The position numbers were made by a program, and so were the translations under genes. The notes under the pieces were generated by a model that did not search any database, was not told the DNA's origin, and was given only the letters and a program-made list of their open reading frames with translations. A stretch of 7,685 bases of DNA from Syntrophales bacterium (GTDB lineage: Bacteria > Desulfobacterota > Syntrophia > Syntrophales > UBA2192), in contig JALOPC010000060.1 in NCBI GenBank assembly GCA_025454095.1, positions 1-7,685 of the forward strand, in the 5' to 3' direction. Shown here in pieces: positions 1 through 5,854 of this stretch; position 1 is the stretch's first letter; each line of letters begins with the position of its first letter.

Positions 1-354
1 ATCGACCTGCGCGAGGACATGGCCTGCAGGGGGGTGGGGTGCGTCAACGGCACCGGGGGTGCCTGCAGCACCGGGTTGGACATCACGGATTACCCCTGCG
101 GCCCCGGAAGCTGCGCGTCGAGCACTCTTTGCGGGCAGGGGTCCATGGCAGAGTCGTGCTGCAGCGGTACCAGCGCCTGCAGCACTTGGGATATGGCCAC
201 CTGTCAGACCGGGACCAGCGTCTACGGGGAATATGGGACGAACTACACCTGCCAGTGCGTGGACGGAGCGCGGGCGGGCATGGCCTGCACCAGCGGCACC
301 CTGGCATTGGGCTGGGGCTGCGGCTGCGGCGGCAACAACGGCGGGTATGGATGA
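1..354 (+). CDS. Cys-rich RiPP precursor peptide 1 (5' end outside window)
   Basis: The open frame enters from the left edge and stops with TGA at 352-354, giving 117 visible residues. An ATG at 19 exists, but the frame is open upstream, and the first visible residues (IDLRED) align with the VDMKG of the complete precursor at 3758, so I infer that about 12 leader codons are missing. The peptide has 15 Cys (visible residues 9, 14, 22, 33, 38, 44, 53, 54, 60, 68, 84, 86, 96, 107, 109) and is rich in Gly, Ser and Thr, with almost no Lys and no hydrophobic stretch. It shares with precursor 2 a CxCVxGxxAxMxC block (84-96), a CxxGTSVYG block (68-76) and an SCC pair. It ends in a GCGCGGNNGG-type tail. 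It directly precedes a kinase gene, as precursor 2 does. I infer a substrate for the maturation enzymes encoded downstream. A small disulfide-rich secreted protein is the alternative. Confidence 0.72.
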   Translation: MDLREDMACRGVGCVNGTGGACSTGLDITDYPCGPGSCASSTLCGQGSMAESCCSGTSACSTWDMATCQTGTSVYGEYGTNYTCQCVDGARAGMACTSGTLALGWGCGCGGNNGGYG

Positions 355-376
355 TACGCTTCTGCGGGAACCGGAC

Positions 377-1297
377 ATGACTGCCATCGACTCTCGACTA
401 TCCTACCTCTTTTCGCTGTCCTCGGGACTGGCCTGGGAAATCTTCCCCTGTGAGGGCGCCGACGAGGAGACACGCAGATGGGTGGAACGGTTCGTTTCTT
501 ACATGGGACTGGAGCCCGGCACCGCATCCTCGGCGCGAAGGCTTTGCTTCGGGAAAATGACGGCCGGCAACGGTCATCCGCCACGCTTCAATCCCGGCCT
601 GCCGGCAGATGTCCCCGCGGCAGGCTGGAGGGCGCAGGGTAACTCCGGCATGATGCTGCTGCGGCATCCGGAGGTCCTCGATATCTACTGCGGGCTCTAT
701 CCCGACGACAAACCGGCCGCCGCGCAGATGCGGCGCCCCCTGGTCCCCGTTTTCGAGGAGGTGATCCGCGCGGGCGGGCTTCCGCTTCACGGGGCCCTCG
801 TCGAGAGGCGGGGTGCGGGCCTGATGTTCGTCGGGCGGAGCGGTGCGGGCAAGTCCACCTGCTGCAGGCGGCTTCCATACGGCTGGCGGGTTCTCGGCGA
901 CGATCTGGCCATTGTTGTCCGCGACGCGGAAGGCGGGTACACGGCACACCCTCTGCCCACCTGGAGCGCTTTCGAAACGGGCGGAAACGGCTGGCCCTGC
1001 CGCGCAAACGACTCCGTCCCGCTGAGGGCCTTTTTCTTTCTGCATCATGAACCGGAAGATGGAGTCGAGGCCCTGGCCGGGGCGAAAACGGCCCTCGTCA
1101 TCGAAGATGCCGGCAAAGAAGCGCTGCTCCCTTTTGATTTCTTCAGCCCTCGACACGTTTCTTTTCTGGGCGGGAGACTCTTTGCGAATGCCGTGTCCCT
1201 TGTAGCTGCCGTTCCGGCATTCCGGCTCCGCGTGAGCCTCGAGGGAAGATTCTGGGAGCAAATCGACGACGTCCTGGAGGGGTTGGCGAGAGGATGA
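377..1297 (+). CDS. HPr kinase-like (ScmC-like) protein 1, putative peptide kinase
   Basis: A 306-residue protein related to the C-terminal kinase domain of HPr kinase/phosphorylase. The P-loop GRSGAGKST starts at residue 153 (Lys159). It is preceded by LHGALVE, whose His138 matches the conserved HPrK His before the P-loop, and followed by VLGDDLA (Asp175-Asp176), matching the HPrK DD motif. The HPLPTW segment and this arrangement resemble the ScmC proteins of SynChlorMet cassettes; that match is from memory. HPrK-like enzymes in lasso peptide clusters phosphorylate peptide Ser, so peptide phosphorylation is the inferred role. The N-terminal ~120 residues match no domain I know. The start at 377 is chosen because the paralogue at 4168 begins just before the aligned YxF segment and a GGGA lies at 366-369. 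ATG 347, overlapping the precursor stop and adding 10 residues, is the alternative. The 3' end overlaps the radical SAM gene by ATGA. Confidence 0.8.
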   Translation: MTAIDSRLSYLFSLSSGLAWEIFPCEGADEETRRWVERFVSYMGLEPGTASSARRLCFGKMTAGNGHPPRFNPGLPADVPAAGWRAQGNSGMMLLRHPEVLDIYCGLYPDDKPAAAQMRRPLVPVFEEVIRAGGLPLHGALVERRGAGLMFVGRSGAGKSTCCRRLPYGWRVLGDDLAIVVRDAEGGYTAHPLPTWSAFETGGNGWPCRANDSVPLRAFFFLHHEPEDGVEALAGAKTALVIEDAGKEALLPFDFFSPRHVSFLGGRLFANAVSLVAAVPAFRLRVSLEGRFWEQIDDVLEGLARG

Positions 1298-2421
1298 ACC
1301 GGCTCAACGCCCTGTACTGCTTCATCACGCGGGGATGCAATCTCCGTTGCCGTCACTGCTATACCGGTGCCCGCCACCGCACGGACGAGATGCACCCACA
1401 GGCAATCGACACGGGTCTTTTCCGCGACGTCGTCAGGCAGGCGAAGCAACTCGGCGTCTCCTACGTGAAACTCAGCGGAGGCGAGCCCCTCCTGCACCCC
1501 CGGATCGGCGAGATCCTGGAGACCGCCGGGCGCGAGCGGATCGGCCTCGTCCTGTCCACCAACGGCGTGCTCTGCACGCCGTCTCTGGTGAGGGAGCTGT
1601 CCCGAATCCGCCTGCGCGGGGTTTCCGTCAGCCTCGACGGCGCCGATGCCGAGACCCACGAGTGGGTCCGCGGGGAGACGGGCTGCTTCGCAAAAGCGGT
1701 GCAGGGGATACGCACCCTTGCCGAAGCCGGTCTCTCCCCGAGCATCGGCATGGTCGTCCTGCGGCGCAACATCCGCCAGGTGAAGGCCGTCGTCGATCTG
1801 GCTGAATCCCTCGGCGCCTCGTCGGTGACGTTCAACCTCGCCCAGCCCACGGGCCGGGGGGCGGCGCTGTTCGACGATGGTGAATTTCCCGAGATCCGTG
1901 ATCTGATCGAGTTGGACGGCCTCGTGCGGGAGCTGTCCCGTCGAACGCCGCTTGCGCTGAGCTACACCCTTCCCCCCGCGTTCAAGCCGCTTGGCGGGTT
2001 CCTGGGGGCGGCGGGTAGGGGATACGGGGCATGTGGAATCCTCAGCGTCCTTGGAGTTCTTTCCGATGGCTCCCTGGGTCTCTGCGGGGCCGCCGAGGGC
2101 ATGCCCGAGTTGATCTTCGGCCATGCCGGCCGGGACGACCTCGAGGCCGTCTGGCGTCATGCCCCCTTGCTGGAGGAGATTCGCGAGGGCCTCCCCGACC
2201 GATTCAAGGGGATCTGCGGCGAGTGCCTGATGAGAAGCCTCTGCCAGGGGCGCTGCATCGCCCAGAATTACTATCGGCGCCGTGACGTCTGGGCCCCTCA
2301 CTGGTTCTGTGAGGAGGCAGACCGCCAGGGCCTGTTTCCCGAGGCGCGCAGGCAGCGCCGGCATGGCGAGGGCGGCAAAGGCGGCAGATTCCAGGCCCGG
2401 GCCGCGGCGGTGATGTCATGA
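1294..2421 (+). CDS. Radical SAM/SPASM peptide-modifying enzyme
   Basis: A 375-residue radical SAM protein. The Cx3Cx2C motif that binds the SAM-cleaving [4Fe-4S] cluster is Cys15, Cys19 and Cys22 (RGCNLRCRHCY), and GGEP follows at residues 62-65. The C-terminus holds a complete SPASM pattern: C247-x11-G259-x4-C264, then C308-x2-C311-x5-C317-x3-C321 and C339, enough for two auxiliary clusters. This is the PqqE/AlbA-type architecture used to make C-C, C-S or related crosslinks on ribosomal peptides. The LYCFITRGCNLRCRHC opening and KLSGGEPLLHP resemble ScmE/ScmF of SynChlorMet cassettes (recalled, not searched). A basic, Arg/Gly-rich tail of about 25 residues follows the last Cys. It lies between kinase 1 and the methyltransferase with ATGA overlaps at both ends, and GGAGG at 1276-1280 lies within the kinase end. 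The exact chemistry cannot be read from sequence, but Cys-rich precursors make thioether formation a candidate. Confidence 0.92.
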   Translation: MNRLNALYCFITRGCNLRCRHCYTGARHRTDEMHPQAIDTGLFRDVVRQAKQLGVSYVKLSGGEPLLHPRIGEILETAGRERIGLVLSTNGVLCTPSLVRELSRIRLRGVSVSLDGADAETHEWVRGETGCFAKAVQGIRTLAEAGLSPSIGMVVLRRNIRQVKAVVDLAESLGASSVTFNLAQPTGRGAALFDDGEFPEIRDLIELDGLVRELSRRTPLALSYTLPPAFKPLGGFLGAAGRGYGACGILSVLGVLSDGSLGLCGAAEGMPELIFGHAGRDDLEAVWRHAPLLEEIREGLPDRFKGICGECLMRSLCQGRCIAQNYYRRRDVWAPHWFCEEADRQGLFPEARRQRRHGEGGKGGRFQARAAAVMS

Positions 2422-3761
2422 GGAAAGCGAATCATCCCGAAGACCCTGTATCGAGGATCCTCGATCTTTCCCGGCGGGTGTCCCTTTTCAGCCCCGCCAT
2501 GAAGCCTTTCGTTCGGTTTGCGCCGGGAAAACCAGGGGATGGCTTCTGCCGAAGGCATCTCTGGGACTTCGACGACCTGCTCCAGAAAGAATTGCTCCGG
2601 CTCTTGCGGCAGGCGGCTTCCCCGGGGGAAATTGCCCAGGCCTGCGCCCGGCAATGGAAGCAGAACTCGATGCCCCTTCTTCGGGCGGAGCGCGGGAGGC
2701 TGGAAAACGGAATCATCGATGTCACCGAGCCCCCTTACGCCGCACCCCGCCGTGACATTCTGCAGGAACACCTCGGACGGGACAGCCGCGTCCTCTACAT
2801 CGGGTGCGGGACGGGCCGCGATTGCCTGGCCTGGGCCAGAGAAGGGCTGCGCGTTGTCGGGGTGGACACCGACCAGTCTCTCGTGACACTGGCCTGCCGC
2901 TGGAACGGCCATCTGCGCGTTCCGGCCGTCTTTGCCGGGATGAACATGATGGATCTGGGATTCCGGCCGGACGCCTTCGACGGCTTTCTCCTCGAGACTT
3001 ATGGGGGAATGCCTGACGCGAGGCATGCGGCGGCTCTCCGGGGTGAGCTCAACAGGGTCCTCCGGCCGGGCGGGATGGGACTGGTCGTGGCCGAGCGGAA
3101 GATGTACCCCTGCTGGTGGTTCCTGATGGGCTCCTCGTGGCCCGCTTCCATGGTGGCCTGGCTGCGTGGCCAGGTCTCGCTCGATTTTCGCTTCGGGGAA
3201 AAGGATGCCTGCGAGGAGCGGCTGCAATACGGGCTGTTCAGCCGCTGCCACACGGCGGCGTCCCTTTCGGCCGAGCTTTCCCGCACCTTCGAGGTCCTTT
3301 CCTGCCGGTACCAGGCCGACCCGCGCTATGTCCTGGCTGTCGTCAGGAAGAACGAAGGTTCATCGCACCGGCAGATGGGGGAAGGACACTCGCAGCCGAA
3401 CAGGTCGCGTGTTGACCTTTCCGCCGTGGAAGACGGCATCGAAAAAGCAGAGGCCCTTTGCTTGGAACTCGAGCGGCATGCCGAGCGAGCGGCATCGTAC
3501 TTCGAGGCGGGAGGAAGCGGCACCGCCTGTCTGACCGAATTGGCGCCGGGCGCCGAAACGGCAATGTCCCTGCTCGACCAGCGGGTCGGCAAAGGCGGCG
3601 CGGATATCGGGCTCGCGCTGCAGGGCCGGCGAGTCCCAGTACCGCATCGGATCGGAGATGGGGATCCCGATGACGCAGTGGAGCGAATTCCACAGGATGG
3701 CAGGCATTACGGACCGAGCGGCCGGTTGCCCGCTTACGCCCACGAGGACGCTGTACGATGA
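2418..3761 (+). CDS. Class I SAM-dependent methyltransferase with long C-terminal extension
   Basis: A 447-residue protein. After a helical, Arg-rich N-terminal region (1-110), a Rossmann-type methyltransferase fold shows motif I VLYIGCGTG (125-133), an acidic residue at the end of strand 2 (VVGVD, Asp150), a motif near FDGFLLETYG (187-196) and LRPGG (215-219). The fold appears to end near YVLAVVRKN (304-312). Residues 313-447 are an extra segment with an acidic helix around 335-361 that I do not recognise. G-starting codons dominate the extension in this frame, so it looks translated in this direction. The gene overlaps the radical SAM gene by ATGA at 2418 and precursor 2 by ATGA at 3758. 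Its inferred role is methylation of the peptide on N, O or S; a small-molecule substrate cannot be excluded. An internal ATG at 3375 could start a separate product, but no stop separates it from the methyltransferase. Confidence 0.82.
   Translation: MRKANHPEDPVSRILDLSRRVSLFSPAMKPFVRFAPGKPGDGFCRRHLWDFDDLLQKELLRLLRQAASPGEIAQACARQWKQNSMPLLRAERGRLENGIIDVTEPPYAAPRRDILQEHLGRDSRVLYIGCGTGRDCLAWAREGLRVVGVDTDQSLVTLACRWNGHLRVPAVFAGMNMMDLGFRPDAFDGFLLETYGGMPDARHAAALRGELNRVLRPGGMGLVVAERKMYPCWWFLMGSSWPASMVAWLRGQVSLDFRFGEKDACEERLQYGLFSRCHTAASLSAELSRTFEVLSCRYQADPRYVLAVVRKNEGSSHRQMGEGHSQPNRSRVDLSAVEDGIEKAEALCLELERHAERAASYFEAGGSGTACLTELAPGAETAMSLLDQRVGKGGADIGLALQGRRVPVPHRIGDGDPDDAVERIPQDGRHYGPSGRLPAYAHEDAVR
3744..3748 (+). 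promoter_or_regulatory. Ribosome binding site for precursor 2
   Basis: GAGGA lies 9 nt before the ATG at 3758, inside the last codons of the methyltransferase gene. The spacing is good. It supports this start and independent re-initiation on the precursor, which is expected to be needed in more copies than the enzymes. Confidence 0.6.
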
Positions 3762-4165
3762 AGAATAAATTTCGCTACGAGCCGCCAATGCTTGTCGACA
3801 TGAAGGGGCCCAGCCTCTGCGGGGAGTTCCTCAGCTGCAGCTCCGGGGGCCTCCAATACGTTGGCGTGAGCTGCACGGAAGAGACGCACTGCCGGTCCGG
3901 TTCGGGTGCGGAAAGGTGCGCGAACGGCAGCTCCGCCTGCGGCTGCGACTCCTGCTGCGAAACCGGCAGCAGCTGGTCGTCCACATCGGGGTTCCCCTTT
4001 ACGGGCTGCGAATGCGTCTGGGGCAACCAGGCGCGCATGCACTGCAGCGACGGGCAGTACACGGGAAGCGTCTGCACAAACGGCTACACGGCCGGAGACG
4101 GTCTTTGTTCGGTGGGCTCCGACGTCTACGGCTACAGCCTGCACTGGTGTGCGCCAGGAGAGTAG
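3758..4165 (+). CDS. Cys-rich RiPP precursor peptide 2 (complete)
   Basis: A 135-residue peptide with a short charged leader followed by a Cys/Gly/Ser-rich core. The leader reads MKNKFRYEPPMLVDMKG. Tyr7, Pro10 and Leu12 fit the YxxPxL signature that PqqD-type RiPP recognition elements bind in lasso peptide leaders. The core holds 15 Cys (21, 27, 39, 45, 54, 61, 63, 66, 67, 84, 86, 96, 106, 117, 131), the same number as visible in precursor 1, and shares the CxCVxGxxAxMxC block (84-96), a CxxGSDVYG block (117-125) and an SCC pair. There is no membrane segment or classical Sec signal peptide. The start is fixed by GAGGA at 3744-3748 and by the ATGA overlap with the methyltransferase stop. The gene is followed after 2 nt by kinase 2. 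I infer that it is a modified and exported peptide; the class is not one I can name. Confidence 0.8.
   Translation: MKNKFRYEPPMLVDMKGPSLCGEFLSCSSGGLQYVGVSCTEETHCRSGSGAERCANGSSACGCDSCCETGSSWSSTSGFPFTGCECVWGNQARMHCSDGQYTGSVCTNGYTAGDGLCSVGSDVYGYSLHWCAPGE
4156..4160 (+). promoter_or_regulatory. Ribosome binding site deciding the TTG start of kinase 2
   Basis: AGGAG lies 7 nt before TTG at 4168, within the last codons of precursor 2. The strong motif and spacing, together with alignment of the protein to kinase 1 beginning right after this codon, decide for the TTG start. The open frame extends further upstream, but that part only shadows the precursor. Confidence 0.7.
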
Positions 4166-4167
4166 AA

Positions 4168-5103
4168 TTGATTTACGGGTTTCGTCTTGCCGACAGCCAG
4201 CATTGGGGGGTCCGGGCCGGAGAGGGCACCGGGGAGTGGGCCGATGCGTTCGCCCGCCTGCTCGGGCTCGAGCCCCTGCGGGATCTTCCGGATAACGTGT
4301 TACACCTTGAGCGTCTCCCGCATTCGCCCGGTCCGGCAGACGACGGCTTTCCGGGCTCGAGCGGGTGCGTCAAGGACGGCTGGCAGATCCGCAGGTCTCC
4401 GTTTCTGGAGATCCGGCGTCATCCGTCCGTTAGGGAGATCGTCTGCAGGCTCCATGATACCGAGGATTTTCACCAGGTGAGAGAGCAGATGCGGTGCGCC
4501 CTGTTCCCCGTTTACGGCCTGACCGTTCGCCGGGGCGGTTTTCCGATCCACTGCGCACTGGTCGAGCGTGATGGCCGGGGAGTGCTGCTTGTGGGCAGAA
4601 GCGGCGCCGGGAAATCGACGGCCAGCGGCAGGCTGCCGCCGCCGTGGCGAGTTCTAGGCGACGATCTGGCCCTCGTTGTGCGGAGACCCGGGGGCGGGTT
4701 TGCGGTCCATCCCCTCCCCACGTGGAGCGCCGTGGGTCCCGATCCGGAGAAGCGCATGTGGGAGATCAACCGGGGCGTCAGCCTGGCAGCGGTTTTCTTC
4801 CTCGCCCAGTCCGCCAAGGATGAGATTCTCCCTGCGGGCGAGGCAATGGCTACGACGGTTTTGACCGATGCAGCCATGACGATATTCCGGTCTGTGCGAG
4901 TGCAGGAGCAATCCCTGGAGAAAACACTGCTGGGAGGCAATGTCTTCGCCAATGCTGCCGCCGTTGCCGGGTCGGTCCCGTCCCGTATCCTGCGCCTGAG
5001 CCTCACAGGCCGATTCTGGGAAAAGATGGACAAGGTGCTGGAAGTAAAAAAAGGGGACAGTCCTCTTTCCCCGATCGAGACGAGGCAACGGAAAACGGCA
5101 TGA
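4168..5103 (+). CDS. HPr kinase-like (ScmC-like) protein 2, putative peptide kinase
   Basis: A 311-residue paralogue of the kinase at 377-1297, translated from TTG (MIYGFRLADSQ). The same motifs appear at the same spacing: His128 in PIHCALVE, P-loop GRSGAGKST from residue 143 (Lys149), and VLGDDLA with Asp165-Asp166, then HPLPTWS. The C-terminal LSLTGRFWEKMDKVLE matches LSLEGRFWEQIDDVLE of kinase 1. The N-terminal third has diverged much more than the nucleotide-binding part, which would fit different peptide partners (inference). After the conserved end, this copy carries about 18 extra polar residues containing an A7 run (5046-5052). It follows precursor 2 by 2 nt and overlaps the protease gene by ATGA at 5100. 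The HPrK-like fold is well supported; phosphorylation of the peptide is an inference from lasso-cluster kinases of the PadeK/ThcoK type. Confidence 0.82.
   Translation: MIYGFRLADSQHWGVRAGEGTGEWADAFARLLGLEPLRDLPDNVLHLERLPHSPGPADDGFPGSSGCVKDGWQIRRSPFLEIRRHPSVREIVCRLHDTEDFHQVREQMRCALFPVYGLTVRRGGFPIHCALVERDGRGVLLVGRSGAGKSTASGRLPPPWRVLGDDLALVVRRPGGGFAVHPLPTWSAVGPDPEKRMWEINRGVSLAAVFFLAQSAKDEILPAGEAMATTVLTDAAMTIFRSVRVQEQSLEKTLLGGNVFANAAAVAGSVPSRILRLSLTGRFWEKMDKVLEVKKGDSPLSPIETRQRKTA
5046..5072 (+). promoter_or_regulatory. Candidate -1 frameshift site (A7 run plus short stem)
   Basis: Near the end of kinase 2 the frame reads GTA AAA AAA GGG, so the heptamer A AAA AAA is in the correct phase for a -1 slip. 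GGGGA (5053-5057) can pair with TCCCC (5068-5072), although the stem is short and begins right after the run. In the -1 frame there is no stop before the ATG of the protease at 5100, and that ATG is in frame, so a slip would fuse kinase 2 to the protease through about 16 linker codons. Use in the cell is unproven. Confidence 0.25.
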
Positions 5104-5708
5104 GTGAAACGGGCGATAAAGCCAGTGGCGCGGTCTTCTGCCGGGGTGAGAGCATGCGGCCCCTCTTTCGGCCCGGGGACCGGATCGCGTTCGTTCCCTG
5201 CCGCGCCGAAAAACTGCGGCGGGGCGACGTCATCCTCTTCACGCCGCCGGCCCAAACGGAGCGAGTCGTTCACCGGGTAATCTCGACGGGGCCTGGCGGA
5301 ATCCTGACCCGGGGGGATGCAAATCCATGCCGGGATACAGGGGAAGTGCGGCAGGAGCAGATCGTCGGCCGTGCCGTAACCGTGGAACGAAAAGGCAGGC
5401 TGATCCCCGTCAGAGGCGGCCTTGCGGGGCGCCTGTCCGTGGCCTGCATCCGCACTCTTTGCAGATGCGATCATCTGGCCTCCTATGTTCTGTACCCCTG
5501 CTACAGGGCCCTTGCCCGCAGCGGTCTTTTCCGGGTGCTGCTGCCCCCGGCCTTGCGTCCGAGGGTTGTCACCTTCGAACGGGATGGTGCAAGGGAAATG
5601 CAACTCGTCCTGGGAAGGCGCATCATCGGCAGACGTTCCGCGGGCGCCGGCAGGTGGACCATCCGCCGACCCTTCCGGCTCTTTGTCGATGAGCAAGCCT
5701 TGCCGTGA
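5100..5708 (+). CDS. S26 (signal peptidase I-like, Ser-His type) peptidase
   Basis: A 202-residue protein. The N-terminal half is an S26 peptidase domain: GESMRPLFRPGDRI carries the nucleophile Ser18, GDVILF follows at 42-47, and VVHRVI places His58 where classical bacterial signal peptidases have the general-base Lys. TRGDANPCRD then supplies Asp73 and/or Asp79. This Ser-His-Asp pattern is that of SipW/Sec11/archaeal-type enzymes and of short S24/S26 peptidases seen beside RiPP genes. No clear N-terminal membrane anchor is visible; a mildly hydrophobic stretch lies around 110-150. The last ~50 residues (RRIIGRR...WTIRRPFRLFVDE) form a basic tail that I do not recognise. The gene is coupled to kinase 2 by ATGA at 5100. 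Since the exporter at 5855 shows no C39 peptidase domain, this enzyme is the best candidate for removing the precursor leaders (inference). Confidence 0.82.
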   Translation: MSETGDKASGAVFCRGESMRPLFRPGDRIAFVPCRAEKLRRGDVILFTPPAQTERVVHRVISTGPGGILTRGDANPCRDTGEVRQEQIVGRAVTVERKGRLIPVRGGLAGRLSVACIRTLCRCDHLASYVLYPCYRALARSGLFRVLLPPALRPRVVTFERDGAREMQLVLGRRIIGRRSAGAGRWTIRRPFRLFVDEQALP

Positions 5709-5854
5709 CGGAGAACCTGCGTCAGGCCTTCCCCCTCCTTTCTCCGGGCGCCCGTCCGGGCACGAATCTGGCATTGTACATACCATTCCAGGGTGACGCG
5801 CGCCCGGTGCCGGATCGAAAGCAGAGCGTTCCGTAACAGGACCAACTGGAGAGC
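5709..5854 (+). other. Intergenic region between peptidase and exporter
   Basis: This 146-nt gap is the only substantial non-coding stretch, in contrast to the overlapping genes upstream. It contains a perfect 10-bp palindrome (5745-5754), the direct repeat CCGGGC (5744-5749 and 5756-5761) and a sigma-54-type element (5758-5773). No stem followed by a T-run, so no intrinsic terminator, is seen. A frame-closing TAA at 5834-5836 limits how far upstream the exporter could start. Confidence 0.6.
5758..5773 (+). promoter_or_regulatory. Candidate sigma-54 (-24/-12) promoter for the exporter gene
   Basis: The sequence GGGCACG-AATC-TGGCA matches the consensus TGGCACG-N4-TTGCW at 10 of 12 defined positions. 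The invariant GG (5759-5760) and GC (5771-5772) have the required 10 bp between them. The predicted transcription start is near 5784, about 70 nt before the ATG at 5855. It lies in the only intergenic gap and points towards the exporter. No activator-binding site was identified, so this remains a candidate. Confidence 0.45.

Noticed and set aside
59..376. Upstream extension of the kinase 1 frame to an ATG at 59
   Set aside because: The extra residues are an out-of-frame, Ala/Pro-rich reading of precursor 1 and do not align with the paralogous kinase.
1045..2364. A 439-residue minus-strand open frame opposite the radical SAM gene
   Set aside because: The + strand carries an unmistakable radical SAM/SPASM protein here; the antisense frame has no recognisable motif and is a shadow.
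3360..3788. A minus-strand open frame opposite the methyltransferase extension that reads somewhat protein-like
   Set aside because: It needs a TTG or internal ATG start without a ribosome binding site, and codon first-position G bias favours the + strand frame, which shares the same codon register. Not fully excluded.
3758..4165. Precursor 2 considered as a lasso peptide precursor because of YxxPxL
   Set aside because: No asparagine-synthetase-like cyclase or transglutaminase-like B2 protein is visible, and the core is far too long and Cys-rich for a lasso peptide.
3916..4167. Upstream extension of the kinase 2 frame to an ATG at 3916
   Set aside because: This part is an Arg/Leu-rich shadow of precursor 2. 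The TTG at 4168 has a strong ribosome binding site and fits the alignment with kinase 1.
5745..5754. Perfect palindrome CGGGCGCCCG considered as a terminator
   Set aside because: No loop of usable size and no T-run follows; in G+C-rich DNA such short palindromes are frequent.
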